27,487 bases of DNA from a virus. The notes beneath the pieces were generated by a model that was given only the letters and a program-made list of their open reading frames with translations, was not told where the DNA came from and made no database searches. A program made the position numbers and the translations under genes. Positions 16,039 through 23,943 of this stretch are shown here, in pieces; position 1 is the stretch's first letter; each line of letters opens with the position of its first letter. Where the stretch lies: positions 1 through 27,487 of IMG/VR virus record IMGVR_UViG_3300045258_000106; one strand, 5' to 3'.

Positions 16039-16518
16039 TTAACCCGGCCCTGGCAGCGGCGCGGGTGGCGCCTCGGGAAAGCCCGGCCAGTTGCCGAAGC
16101 CCGAGCCGCGCGCATCGCGCCGCGTCTGGAACGTGTAGCGGGCGGTGAGCGCCACCTGCCACCACTCGCCCATCGCCGCCGGGTCGACATCGTGCGGGCC
16201 GTCAACCTGCGTAATCAGCAGCCCGTTCGAGCGGTAGCCGTGAAACGTGGCGCGCACATAGTCGACGGCCTGATCGAGCGCCGCCGGCCCCAGGCCGCTC
16301 TGGGTGAACAGGCCGATCAGGAACGTGCCGCTTTCCTCGACCCACGGCTGGCTGCCCAGCGTGACATCGGTGCGCGCCTCGGGTTGCAGCACGGCCGCGC
16401 CCCACGGGTCGGGCGCATCGTTCATGTCGGCCTGCTGGTTGACGGCTTCGATGTAGGTGATGGCGTCGGTGGGGATCGCCGCCTGCCAGCGCGCCAGGAA
16501 GATTTCGAGCGGCGTCAT
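16039..16518 (-). CDS. Tail terminator-like (DUF4128-type) protein
   Basis: 159 residues, starting MTPLEIFLARWQAAIPTDAITYIE at 16518 (an upstream in-frame ATG at 16584 falls inside the previous gene). The body has WVEESGTFLIGLFTQSG and ARYTFQTRRDARG near the end, compatible with the small alpha/beta fold of tail terminators that cap the tube and meet the head. Start overlaps the previous stop (ATGA 16515-16518). Position between head closure and gp10-like genes, right before the tail tube gene, supports the role; the family name is a best guess. Confidence 0.68.
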   Translation of the reverse strand: MTPLEIFLARWQAAIPTDAITYIEAVNQQADMNDAPDPWGAAVLQPEARTDVTLGSQPWVEESGTFLIGLFTQSGLGPAALDQAVDYVRATFHGYRSNGLLITQVDGPHDVDPAAMGEWWQVALTARYTFQTRRDARGSGFGNWPGFPEAPPAPLPGPG

Positions 16519-16859
16519 TGCGAGCCGCCGCGCAGCAGCAGCTTGAAGAACGTCGGCGCATCGTCGTTGGGCGAACCGCGCCATTCCTCGACGGCATAGG
16601 ACGCCGTTGCGGTGCGCAGCCGGTCGTAGCGCGCCGGGATCGGCCGGGCCGGGAAAGTCGCCTTGAACTGCGCGGCGTCGACCACGGCGGCGACGTCCTG
16701 CTGCATGGCGCTGGCGAACAAGTCGTCGGAACGCACGCCACGAATGAAGGCGAGCAGCGCCGCCGATGCGCCAGCGCCGGGCACATAGGTCGCCGGCCGG
16801 GCGAACAGCGAGAAGGCGAAGCGCAGGGCCGGTGCGGTGGCGTCGACTAGGTTGGTCAT
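16515..16859 (-). CDS. Head closure / head-tail joining protein
   Basis: 114 residues from ATG 16859 (ATGA overlap with the previous gene). Begins MTNLVDATAPALRFAFSLFARPATYVPG, a start seen in small stopper proteins that carry a beta-barrel; the C-terminus has RPIPARYDRLRTATASYAVEEWRG. Such proteins sit under the portal-connector ring and close the head. Assignment rests on size, place between connector and terminator genes, and the general pattern; no diagnostic motif is present. Confidence 0.68.
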   Translation of the reverse strand: MTNLVDATAPALRFAFSLFARPATYVPGAGASAALLAFIRGVRSDDLFASAMQQDVAAVVDAAQFKATFPARPIPARYDRLRTATASYAVEEWRGSPNDDAPTFFKLLLRGGSQ

Positions 16860-17662
16860 GGCGGCACGACCGGCGTCGTCACCGGGATCAGCGGCGAGCC
16901 CATCTGCACGCGCACGTCGACGTAGCTGTCGAGCAGCGTGATCCACGGGCCGAGCATCGGGTCGCCGCCGCCGCGTGAGCGCGAAGCGGCTTCGACGAAC
17001 GCGCCGGCCGTGTCGAGATCGACTTCGCCCACGTCAACGATGTTGATGCGCGAGATGGTGCCGCCGCCGAAGCCGCCGCCGGCCTGCTGGGCCGAGCGGC
17101 CCTGCCACATCGGCATGATGATGTTGAGCAGAGCTTCGTAAAGATCGCCGGGGATGGTCGCCCAGCCGGCGGTGTAGGTGATGCGGAAGGCGCCCTGGCG
17201 CAGCCAGCCGCTCACGTCATGCGCCCACGCCACGCCGTCGAGGCCGAACAGCTTGCCGCTCGCCGGCTCGAACATGACCTTGGTCGGATCGCGGTCGGTG
17301 GTCGCGCCGGGCCATCCGCTGGTGATGGCGTCGATGCTGACGACCGGGCAGTAGCGCAGAAACGGCGAGCCGATGGGCCAGTAGTCGAGGATCGGCGGTT
17401 CGATGCTGTTGGACCGCTCGGCAACCAGCGACCAGTCGTCGATGAACTGGGCCGGCGGCACCGGCAGGGCGCGGCAGCAATACTTCTCGAAGCGCGCCCA
17501 CACGTTGTCGATGCGGCGTTGCAGCCACGCATCGTGCGTCGTGTCGTCGAGCGGGATGTTGAGATCGTCCTTGATCATGTCGAGCAGGCCGGGCGGCGCA
17601 TCAGCAGCGGCCACGGCTTGCCCTTCGGACGCGACAAGGCGCGGCCCGTTCGGTTCGTCCAT
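16856..17662 (-). CDS. Head-tail connector (gp6-like adaptor)
   Basis: 268 residues. The helical start LLDMIKDDLNIPLDDTTHDAWLQRRIDNVWARFEKYC is the signature of gp6-type connectors (PF05135-like), followed by a strand-rich insertion (FLRYCPVVSIDAITSGWPG) and a helix DLYEALLNIIMPMW. A Gly-rich stretch AGGGFGGGTISRINI precedes the C-terminal domain. It would bind as a dodecameric ring beneath the portal. Longer than the ~110-residue HK97 gp6, mainly through the middle insertion. GGAG lies eight bases before the start. Confidence 0.8.
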   Translation of the reverse strand: MDEPNGPRLVASEGQAVAAADAPPGLLDMIKDDLNIPLDDTTHDAWLQRRIDNVWARFEKYCCRALPVPPAQFIDDWSLVAERSNSIEPPILDYWPIGSPFLRYCPVVSIDAITSGWPGATTDRDPTKVMFEPASGKLFGLDGVAWAHDVSGWLRQGAFRITYTAGWATIPGDLYEALLNIIMPMWQGRSAQQAGGGFGGGTISRINIVDVGEVDLDTAGAFVEAASRSRGGGDPMLGPWITLLDSYVDVRVQMGSPLIPVTTPVVPP

Positions 17663-17677
17663 GTGGATGCTCCGTGG

Positions 17678-18325
17678 CTAGGCGGCGCGGCCGGTGAGAT
17701 CGTCGAACAGCTTTTTGACCATCGGCTTCAGCGTGCCGATCTCGCGGCCGTTCTCGGTGATGGTGCCTTCGGCATCGACGGCGAAGGAAATCGTGCGGGC
17801 ATATTTGCCGCCGATTTTTTCCCAAATGCCCTCTGCCTCAGTGCCGTTCGGGTCGACGCCCATCGACATCTTGACCGCCGAGTGTTCGCCGTAGCGGAAC
17901 ACGCGGTCGCCCGGCAGGTAGTTGGTTTCGGCCGACCAGTAGCCGCGCACGATGGGCACGGCGATCTCGCGCTCGGCCTCGATGACGCGACCGTCCGAAA
18001 GGTGCGCCATGCAGACAAACTTGTGATCGTCGACCCAGCGCATGTCGAAGCCCGAGAGGCCGACGACCAAGGGCAGCCACGAACCATCGTCGTCGAGCAG
18101 AGGCTGCGCCGTGGTATCGCGGCGCGCCATGAACAGCCCGCCCATGGCGCGCACCACAGTGCCGGCACCGTGGCGCCCCTCGGTCCACACCGGCGGCGGC
18201 ACGAAGGGCGGCAGCGGCTTGGCCGCGATGGCGCGCTCGATGGCCGCCTCGAGGTCGGCGCGCAGCCGCGCGAAGTGCTCGGCCATGACATCGGCCACCA
18301 GGGCGTCGATCTCGTCGCGGCTCAT
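17678..18325 (-). CDS. Hypothetical head-region protein with W-rich C-terminal domain
   Basis: 215 residues. The N-terminal ~1-35 is a charged helix (DEIDALVADVMAEHFARLRADLEAAIERAIAA), then a Pro linker (PLPPFVPPPVW). A small beta domain follows with GAGTVVRAMGGLFMARRDTT and DDDGSWLPLVVGL, the pattern of short carbohydrate-binding-like or decoration domains, and later EAEREIAVPIVRGYWSAETNYLPGDRV with a second such W/Y-rich pattern. The C-terminus has NGREIGTLKPMVKKLFDDLTG. GGAGG precedes the start, which overlaps the portal stop (ATGA). Possible minor capsid or decoration protein; no function is proved. Confidence 0.68.
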   Translation of the reverse strand: MSRDEIDALVADVMAEHFARLRADLEAAIERAIAAKPLPPFVPPPVWTEGRHGAGTVVRAMGGLFMARRDTTAQPLLDDDGSWLPLVVGLSGFDMRWVDDHKFVCMAHLSDGRVIEAEREIAVPIVRGYWSAETNYLPGDRVFRYGEHSAVKMSMGVDPNGTEAEGIWEKIGGKYARTISFAVDAEGTITENGREIGTLKPMVKKLFDDLTGRAA

Positions 18326-19719
18326 GCGGCCCTCCGGGTCAGGCGTTGGCGCACCAGTGCGCGCACGCGCGCCGAATCGGGCGCGCTGTTGGTGGTGGGC
18401 GCGGGCACATCGGGCTCGGCTTGCGGCGCGTCGGGCGGCGGGGCCGGCGGCGGCTCGTTGGCGGCCGACAGCGGCACGTACTGCATCTGCACGCGCGGCT
18501 CCTCGCCGCCGGGCACGGGGCCGAGCCCTTCCTGGGCGCGCACTTCGTTGATCGACTGCCAGCCGGCATTGAGCGCGGTCTGGTAGGCGGCGAAGCGCAC
18601 GTCGATCTCGGTGCGCAGCAGTTGCGTCAGGTCGAACTTGATTTCGTAGTTCGCGGGAAACTGGAAGGCGCGTTCGAAGCGTTCTTCCAGCGCCTCGATG
18701 TGGTTGGCGAGGCAGTTGCTGAGATAGGCGCGCGCCAGTTGCTCGCTGTTGCGATAGGTGATCTTGGCGGTGTCGCCCAGCATGAACGGCGGCACGCGGA
18801 ACACGCGCGCCACGTCCTCGATGGAGAACCGCAGGTGTTCGATCAACTGCGCATCCTGCGCGGTAATCGTAATCGGTTTCCAGTCGAGGCCGTTGGGCAG
18901 GATGGCGACCTTGCCGTATTCACGCCCACGATAGGCGATGTCCCATTCTTCCTTTGCCTTGCGCTTCTGCTCGTCGCCCAGGTTGATGCTCGATTGCAGG
19001 ATGCCGGACGGCCGCGACGAGTTGGCGAAGAACTGCTGGCTGTCGCGCAGGATCTGAATGCCGACCGCGCTCGACGCCGACGCGGCAAAGATCGGCGTCA
19101 CGCCGACCAGCGGATAGCCCGGCACCAGCGGCACGCGGTGATGGATCATGTCGCGTTCGGGGACGACGGTGTTGGGCGCGAGGCCGGCCAGGAAGTCTTC
19201 GCCGCATTCGTAAAACACCGAGCCGTCGACCGACGAGATGAGCGGCTTCACCCGGTACGGATTGAGCACATGCAGTTCGACCGGCTCACCGCGCCCGTTG
19301 CGCTTGCCCATGTAGCAGTAGCCGTTGCCTTGCAGCAGATAGCTCTGCACGAAGGCGCACAGCAGGTCGTAGTGCGTCTGATACTGGTTAGGCTCGCGGA
19401 ACAGCGTGGCGTAGTAGTCGGCGGGCTGCGCAATGCGGGCGTTGGTCTTCTGGTCGACTTTGAAAATCTGGATCGGCAGCTTGGCAACGTCGTTGCTGAT
19501 TACGTTGACGCAGGCATAGACCGCGCTGAAGGCCGCCATTTCGAGCCCGTTGTGCGGGCCGTTGCGGTTCATCTGCCACGAGCCGAGCGGGCCGCGATCA
19601 CCGTTGCCCCACCACGCCGGATTGGCCTGCGACGGCCACAGCCAGCTTCCGACCGCTTTCTGGAAGGCGTTGGGGAACACGCGCGCGGCGACGCGGGAGA
19701 TCAGCGCGGGCGCGGCCAT
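18322..19719 (-). CDS. HK97-family portal protein
   Basis: 465 residues from ATG 19719; the open frame extends to 19953 but the added N-terminus is Arg/Asp-rich shadow and would overlap the 58-residue gene. Portal features: AVYACVNVISNDVAKLPIQIFK (~66-87), LVQSYLLQGNGYCYMGKRNGRGEP near 120-145, RFSIEDVARVFRVPPFMLGD (about 290-310), and NSEQLARAYLSNCLANHIEALEERFERAF. The C-terminal ~50 residues are Pro/Ala-rich and disordered. It forms the dodecameric DNA channel and nucleates capsid assembly. Unusually it lies downstream of protease and capsid genes. Confidence 0.92.
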   Translation of the reverse strand: MAAPALISRVAARVFPNAFQKAVGSWLWPSQANPAWWGNGDRGPLGSWQMNRNGPHNGLEMAAFSAVYACVNVISNDVAKLPIQIFKVDQKTNARIAQPADYYATLFREPNQYQTHYDLLCAFVQSYLLQGNGYCYMGKRNGRGEPVELHVLNPYRVKPLISSVDGSVFYECGEDFLAGLAPNTVVPERDMIHHRVPLVPGYPLVGVTPIFAASASSAVGIQILRDSQQFFANSSRPSGILQSSINLGDEQKRKAKEEWDIAYRGREYGKVAILPNGLDWKPITITAQDAQLIEHLRFSIEDVARVFRVPPFMLGDTAKITYRNSEQLARAYLSNCLANHIEALEERFERAFQFPANYEIKFDLTQLLRTEIDVRFAAYQTALNAGWQSINEVRAQEGLGPVPGGEEPRVQMQYVPLSAANEPPPAPPPDAPQAEPDVPAPTTNSAPDSARVRALVRQRLTRRAA

Positions 19720-19721
19720 GG

Positions 19722-19898
19722 TCAGTGCGCCTCGGGCTGCACGAAGCGGAGCGCAATGTAGTCGGCCGCTTCCGCCCTGGTCATTTGCAGCACGGTGCCG
19801 GTCGGCTGATAGGCGCCGTCCCAGCGCATCGATGCGATCAGGATCACCTTCACCATCTCGTCGTCGGCCGGCGGCTTCGGCTTGCGTCTGTCGGCCAT
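19722..19898 (-). CDS. 58-residue hypothetical protein between capsid and portal
   Basis: Starts ATG 19898 after a clear GGAGG, and stops at TGA 19722, two bases before the portal ATG, so it is translationally linked to portal. It begins MADRRKPKPPADDEMVKVIL, with a basic start, then IASMRWDGAYQPTG and a helix RAEAADYIALRFVQPEAH. It lacks membrane or cysteine features. Small proteins with a VxV..I..GxxxPxGxxxxLxxxxAxxxIxxGxA pattern are common in head modules, and this one fits it. Role unknown, perhaps a connector or decoration element. Confidence 0.7.
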   Translation of the reverse strand: MADRRKPKPPADDEMVKVILIASMRWDGAYQPTGTVLQMTRAEAADYIALRFVQPEAH

Positions 19899-19912
19899 CG
19901 TTGCCTCCGTGG

Positions 19913-19965
19913 AAAAAGTCGCGCGCGCCGGTTGGCCTCTGGCAGAAGGACAACCGGACGCGCGC
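19913..19965 (-). terminator. Intrinsic terminator-like hairpin after the capsid gene
   Basis: Plus-strand arms 19921-19934 and 19951-19965 form a 14-bp G+C-rich stem with a single bulged base and a 16-base loop. On the minus strand it is followed within three bases by a run of five T (19917-19913). It lies in the longest gap of the head region (19899-20026), after capsid and before the 58-residue gene and portal. Could terminate or weaken transcription past the capsid gene. Confidence 0.65.
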
Positions 19966-20026
19966 TAGGTACGCCCCCTCAGGAAACGGGGAGGTAAGGG
20001 CTGGGGGCGTGGTCGCTTCAGTCCAT

Positions 20027-21427
20027 TTACGGATGGAAGCCGGTGATCTCCTGCACCGCAGCGGCGCGCCGCATCAGCCAGAAGATGTAACGCTCGGCCT
20101 TGATGCCCAGCAGGTTTTGCTGCCACAGCGAGACCAGCGGCGTCGGCGGCGTGGCCGGTGCGGTGTCGAGTTGCAGCGACGCTTCCTGCGAAGTGTCGAC
20201 CGTCACCCCACCGTCGTCGGCCACCATGAGCTCGGACTGCTCGAGCAGGGTGATCGACGATGTTACCGGCGTGCCCGCGACGGTCGGAACGTTGCCCGAG
20301 ACGAGAACCGGAATGCCCATCAGCATGGGAACCGCCGCCGGCGCCCCCGGCTGACCGGACAGGCTCATGCTCGGGAAGGCGAACACGTCCTGCGTCGTGC
20401 GCAACGCGGCGAGGAACGCCGCCGCCTGGGGATGCATGATCCAGATCGGGTTGCGCATCTGGATGTTGGCAGCGGCCATCGCCAGGATCGCCGCCGTCAG
20501 GTCGGTCGTCACCGCGGCGACGGTCGCCCCGCTCGACGGGATGTTGGGCGAGGTGTTGTTGATCGACCCCGGATGCACGCCGGCCACCGCAGCGACGGTG
20601 CCGTCGATGAACTGCTGGTCGATGAACTGCGCGATAGCCGCGATCAGGTCGTCGCGTACCAGCATCTCGGCGCTCGGCACCGAGAAGCGGGCTAGCTCCT
20701 GGGTGATGACGACAATGACCGCGATCTTCGACCACGGGACCGTCACCTGGTCGAACGTGAGCTTGCTGACCGGCTTGCTGAGCCCTTCACCGACCCAGCC
20801 TGCGGAAGCGCCCGCCGTCTGGCGCGGAATTTTCACGTTGAACGGCACGGTGCGATAGCCGTTGAGTCGCCCGAGGATGGTCGCCGGCCGCAACAGGTCG
20901 ATGAACTCGTCCGACATGATGCGGTAGTTGACCAGCGGCGCCGCCCACGTCGGGTCCTGCGTGGTGCCCGCCGCAACGGCGGCGCGCTGCAGCCAGTGGT
21001 CGCTGGTGGTCGAGCCGACTGTAACCGCGTGGCGCAGCACGCTCCCCACTTCGGGCGTCTCGTTGTCCCAACGCTTGGCAAGCTCGACCGCCTGCAGGAG
21101 GTTGCCTTTCGCCAATGCCAGAGCGCCGACCATGCGGGTGAAAGCCTGACCGGGAAACGGCTTGAAGGCGCGGGCCTGCAAACCTTGCGGCTCGAGCGGC
21201 GACGGCGCCGGCAGGGCGCGTTTGCCGATCATCTGTTCGGCTGCGGCAAGGCGCGTCATCTGGCCGTCGATGTCGTCGACCTCGTTCTTGTCCTTGTCGA
21301 ACGCCTTCTGCTCGTCCTCGGTGAAGTTGCGATCCTCACCGGCCGCCAACTCGCTGAGCGCCGTCATGGCGTCGAGGTGCTTGTTCCTCTTGGCCTGCAG
21401 GCTGTCGATTTGTTTTCTAAGAGACAT
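20027..21427 (-). CDS. Major capsid protein, HK97 family
   Basis: 466 residues. Residues 1-~70 are a coiled-coil delta/scaffold part (RKQIDSLQAKRNKHLDAMTALSELA... EDEQKAFDKDKNEVDDIDGQM) expected to be removed by the protease encoded upstream. The mature part has GTTQDPTWAAPLVNYRIMSDEFID, an HK97-fold N-arm/E-loop style strand region, a hydrophobic spine helix LIAAIAQFIDQQFIDGT, and a P-domain with LMGIPVLVSGNVP, ending with KAERYIFWLMRRAAAV. The start lies within the protease gene's 3' end (11-base overlap). A candidate Lys/Asn cross-link pair cannot be assigned by eye. Confidence 0.93.
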   Translation of the reverse strand: MSLRKQIDSLQAKRNKHLDAMTALSELAAGEDRNFTEDEQKAFDKDKNEVDDIDGQMTRLAAAEQMIGKRALPAPSPLEPQGLQARAFKPFPGQAFTRMVGALALAKGNLLQAVELAKRWDNETPEVGSVLRHAVTVGSTTSDHWLQRAAVAAGTTQDPTWAAPLVNYRIMSDEFIDLLRPATILGRLNGYRTVPFNVKIPRQTAGASAGWVGEGLSKPVSKLTFDQVTVPWSKIAVIVVITQELARFSVPSAEMLVRDDLIAAIAQFIDQQFIDGTVAAVAGVHPGSINNTSPNIPSSGATVAAVTTDLTAAILAMAAANIQMRNPIWIMHPQAAAFLAALRTTQDVFAFPSMSLSGQPGAPAAVPMLMGIPVLVSGNVPTVAGTPVTSSITLLEQSELMVADDGGVTVDTSQEASLQLDTAPATPPTPLVSLWQQNLLGIKAERYIFWLMRRAAAVQEITGFHP

Positions 21428-22079
21428 TCTTCGCCCCCATTAAAAAACCCGGCCGAAGCCGGGTCAGGGTGATTTGATTGCGCCGCTGCTGGGCGGCGAC
21501 GCGGGCAGATGCCCTCTCGTCGAAGACCAGCAGCCGGCGTTGCGTCGCATCGCTGAGCGCGAGCGAGCGGGCGAGGGCGAGCGCCTGCGCATTGGCAGGC
21601 ACCGGCACCACGCTCAATTCGAGAAGCTCCTGGCCGACGAACTCGTAGCCGGTCGGCCAATCTTCGTGCTTGGGGTCGTCGGGCGACCAGATGTAATTCG
21701 GCGCCTTGGTCGGCAGGAAGCCGACCGACACCGCGTTGAGGAAGCCGCCCTTCAACGCGCTGTAGACATCGTCGGCGGCTTCGCTGTCGCCCTCGGGGCG
21801 AAACTCGGTCGTGGCGATCAGGCGCGAACCTTCGACGCCGATGTCGGTGACTTTGCCGATTGGCACGGCGGTCGAGTCGTGGCCGAACAGCAGCACCGGG
21901 TTATTTTTGAAGTGCGAGAGGTCCCAGCCGCTGGCGCGAATGATGTCGCCGTAGCGGTCGACGCTTTCGTCGCTGGCGACGAACGTTGCGCGGCGCGCGC
22001 CCTCGACTTCTGCCGTTTTCTCGACCTTGCCGTCGCGTGTCAGATGCTCGCCGACTTTCGGTGCTTTGCGCTGGTTCAT
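21417..22079 (-). CDS. HK97 prohead protease
   Basis: 220 residues. Catalytic motifs of the U35 family can be placed: GHD with His67, AVSVGF with Ser118, and ELLELSVVPVPANAQA with the acidic residue around Glu151-Glu154. The N-terminal part (ATFVASDESVDRYGDIIRASGW) is the usual start of the protease fold. C-terminal ~30 residues are Arg/Gln-rich with QQRRNQITLTRLRPGF. It cleaves the delta domain of the capsid protein. Start overlaps the stop of the 56-residue gene (ATGA). Its 3' end contains a terminator-like hairpin. Confidence 0.93.
   Translation of the reverse strand: MNQRKAPKVGEHLTRDGKVEKTAEVEGARRATFVASDESVDRYGDIIRASGWDLSHFKNNPVLLFGHDSTAVPIGKVTDIGVEGSRLIATTEFRPEGDSEAADDVYSALKGGFLNAVSVGFLPTKAPNYIWSPDDPKHEDWPTGYEFVGQELLELSVVPVPANAQALALARSLALSDATQRRLLVFDERASARVAAQQRRNQITLTRLRPGFLMGAKNVS
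21443..21465 (-). terminator. Hairpin with T6 inside the protease 3' end, before the capsid start
   Basis: On the minus strand ACCCGGC-TTCG-GCCGGGT forms a perfect 7-bp stem closed by a UUCG tetraloop, followed at once by TTTTTT and AA. This is a textbook intrinsic terminator shape, yet it lies in coding sequence (the last 15 codons of the protease) and only ~16-22 bases upstream of the capsid ATG. It could partly terminate, attenuate, or mark the processed 5' end of a capsid mRNA. Confidence 0.7.
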
Positions 22080-22246
22080 GGGTCTCTCCTGGCGACGCGG
22101 TTCGGCGCAGGCTTGGCGCTCTTGACGCTGGTCGACGGCGTGCGATTACGCGCGGGCTTGGTGTGCTTTTCGATGGCCCTGGCGGGCATGTTCGAGGCGA
22201 GCCCGAGTCCCGCGCGTGGGCGGGTGAGGCCGGTCTTGGTCGGCAT
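22076..22246 (-). CDS. 56-residue basic hypothetical protein
   Basis: Starts ATG 22246 after AGGAG six bases upstream, 8 bases past the large terminase stop, and ends with a TGA overlapping the protease ATG (ATGA). The translation starts MPTKTGLTRPRAGLGLASNM and ends PAPNRVARRDP: very rich in Arg, Lys, Pro and Ser, no hydrophobic core, so probably disordered and nucleic-acid binding, or only a translational coupler. It was too short for ordinary length cutoffs, but the signals on both ends make it a convincing gene. Confidence 0.66.
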   Translation of the reverse strand: MPTKTGLTRPRAGLGLASNMPARAIEKHTKPARNRTPSTSVKSAKPAPNRVARRDP

Positions 22247-22254
22247 GGCTGCTC

Positions 22255-23943
22255 CTAGATGACGAAGATGCTTTGGTCGCCGCCCTGCAACGACGCGGTG
22301 TAGCGGCCGATGGCCATAATGAGCGCCGTCATGCCGTCGATGCGGCCGATGCTGTGCTGCTTGTGCGGCATCTCGTTGAGGTTCTTGTCGCGCTGCACTT
22401 TCAGGTTCGACGCCATCACCGTCAGCACCGGATTGTTGCCGTGGTCGAGCTTGCGGCCCGATACGAGCGCCTGCAGTTCCTTGGTCGGCGCGGTGTAGGA
22501 GCGCAGGCCCTGGATGAACTCGACCATGTTGATGCCGTCCGCCGTAAGCTCGGTCGAAAGCTGCGTCGCGTTCCACGGATCGAAGGCGATGTCCTGCAGG
22601 TCGAAGTGCTTGCTGTCGCTCAAAACAGCCGCCTTGATCTCGGCGTGATCTATGACGTTCCCCGGCGTGACCTCGATCCACCCCTCGTCGACCCACCGGC
22701 GATAGGGCATCCGGTCCCGGTCGGCCCGTTCCTCGAGCGTGTCTGACGGCATCCAGAAGCGCGACGCGACGCGCATGATGCCTGCTTCGTCCGGCTCGAA
22801 CAGTTTGATGAACGCCGTGATGTCGATCTTACTCGACAGGTCGAGCCCGCCCCAGCACCGCGTGCGCTCCAGCTTGTCCGGGTCGAAGCGGCCCCGGCTG
22901 TTGCGCGCCCACGTCGCCATGTCGATGGCGGCCTCGGCCGACGCCGTGCGCACGTTGAGCCGCAGCCGCTTGAAGGCATTGAGCGCGCCCGGTGACTTGC
23001 CGGCCTTGCGCGCCTGCCGTTCGAGGTCGTCACGCTTGACGCTGATGCCGAGGTTGGGATTGGCCTTCGCCCAGGCGACGGGATCGTCCCAGCGGTCGCC
23101 CTTGTCGATGGTGGCGATGAAGGCGAACACGTCGTCGTCCTCGACCACGCCTTCCAGCACCTTGATGGCGTAGTCGTTTTCCGCGGCATAGACGCTCTCG
23201 GGACTGTCGTCGCCCGCCGTGGTGATGATCCACAGCAGCGGTTGCCGGCGGGCGCCGAGTGCCGTGTCCATCACGTCGAGCAGCGCGCGCGTGCGGTGGC
23301 GGTGAAGCTCGTCGACCAGCACGCAATGCGGGTTGAGGCCGTCGAGCGTGCGGTCGTCCGACGACAGCGGCTCGAACTTCGAGTTGGTGACATCGACCGA
23401 AAGGTTGAGCTTGAAGCGGCTGACCACGCGCAGCAGGTCGGGCGAGGTCGTCACCATGCGCTTGGCTTCGTCGAAGATGATGCGCGCCTGGTCGCGCTTC
23501 GTGGCGGCGGCGTAGATTTCCGCGCCGGGTTCGCCGTCGCACGTCAGCATGTCGAGGCCGACGCCCGCGAGCAGCGTCGACTTGCCGTTTTTTCTCGGCA
23601 GTTCGTCGTAGACGTAGCGAAAGCGGCGCGTGCCGTCGCGGCGCTTCCAGCCGAACACCGAGCCGACCACGAAGCATTGCCAGGGGCTCAAGTGCACCGG
23701 CTTGCGTGCCCACTCGCCCTTCGAGTGCCGCAGGAACCGCGCGTAGAAATTGATGCGGTGCTGGGCAACGTCGGGCCGCCATACCAGCCCGCGCTTGCGG
23801 CCTTGCTTCAGGTCGCGGAGGTGGCGCTGGCAGGCCAGCCGGACCAGCCGGCAGGCCACGATTTCCTTGGCGCATACCGCGCGCGCATAGGCGGTAGCGT
23901 CGTCAAGCGCAGGCGGCCCAGTAACCTTACGTTTCCGGGGCAT
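22255..23943 (-). CDS. terL: Terminase large subunit (Terminase_1/HK97 gp2 type)
   Basis: 562 residues. ATPase part: Walker-A-like ELPRKNGKST (about 114-123), Walker B CVLVDELH (207-214, Asp211/Glu212), and TTAGDD coupling motif (241-246). Nuclease part: GGLDLSSKID with Asp368, FDPWNATQL around 450, and IGRIDGMTALIMAIG near the end, all expected in RNase H-like metal-binding nucleases. It packages DNA with the small subunit at the portal. The start ATG 23943 has GGAG nine bases upstream. It is separated from terS by an opposite-strand operon, so it must be transcribed from its own promoter near 23944-24049 or by readthrough. Confidence 0.93.
   Translation of the reverse strand: MPRKRKVTGPPALDDATAYARAVCAKEIVACRLVRLACQRHLRDLKQGRKRGLVWRPDVAQHRINFYARFLRHSKGEWARKPVHLSPWQCFVVGSVFGWKRRDGTRRFRYVYDELPRKNGKSTLLAGVGLDMLTCDGEPGAEIYAAATKRDQARIIFDEAKRMVTTSPDLLRVVSRFKLNLSVDVTNSKFEPLSSDDRTLDGLNPHCVLVDELHRHRTRALLDVMDTALGARRQPLLWIITTAGDDSPESVYAAENDYAIKVLEGVVEDDDVFAFIATIDKGDRWDDPVAWAKANPNLGISVKRDDLERQARKAGKSPGALNAFKRLRLNVRTASAEAAIDMATWARNSRGRFDPDKLERTRCWGGLDLSSKIDITAFIKLFEPDEAGIMRVASRFWMPSDTLEERADRDRMPYRRWVDEGWIEVTPGNVIDHAEIKAAVLSDSKHFDLQDIAFDPWNATQLSTELTADGINMVEFIQGLRSYTAPTKELQALVSGRKLDHGNNPVLTVMASNLKVQRDKNLNEMPHKQHSIGRIDGMTALIMAIGRYTASLQGGDQSIFVI

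Noticed and set aside
18346-19761. 471-codon plus-strand frame opposite portal
   Set aside because: Composition and lack of motifs mark it as the mirror of the portal reading frame.
23579-23599. Hairpin TGCCG-(T-rich loop)-CGGCA on the plus strand as a terminator
   Set aside because: The T run is in the loop, the stem is 5 bp, and the sense strand here is minus, coding the terL Walker A region.
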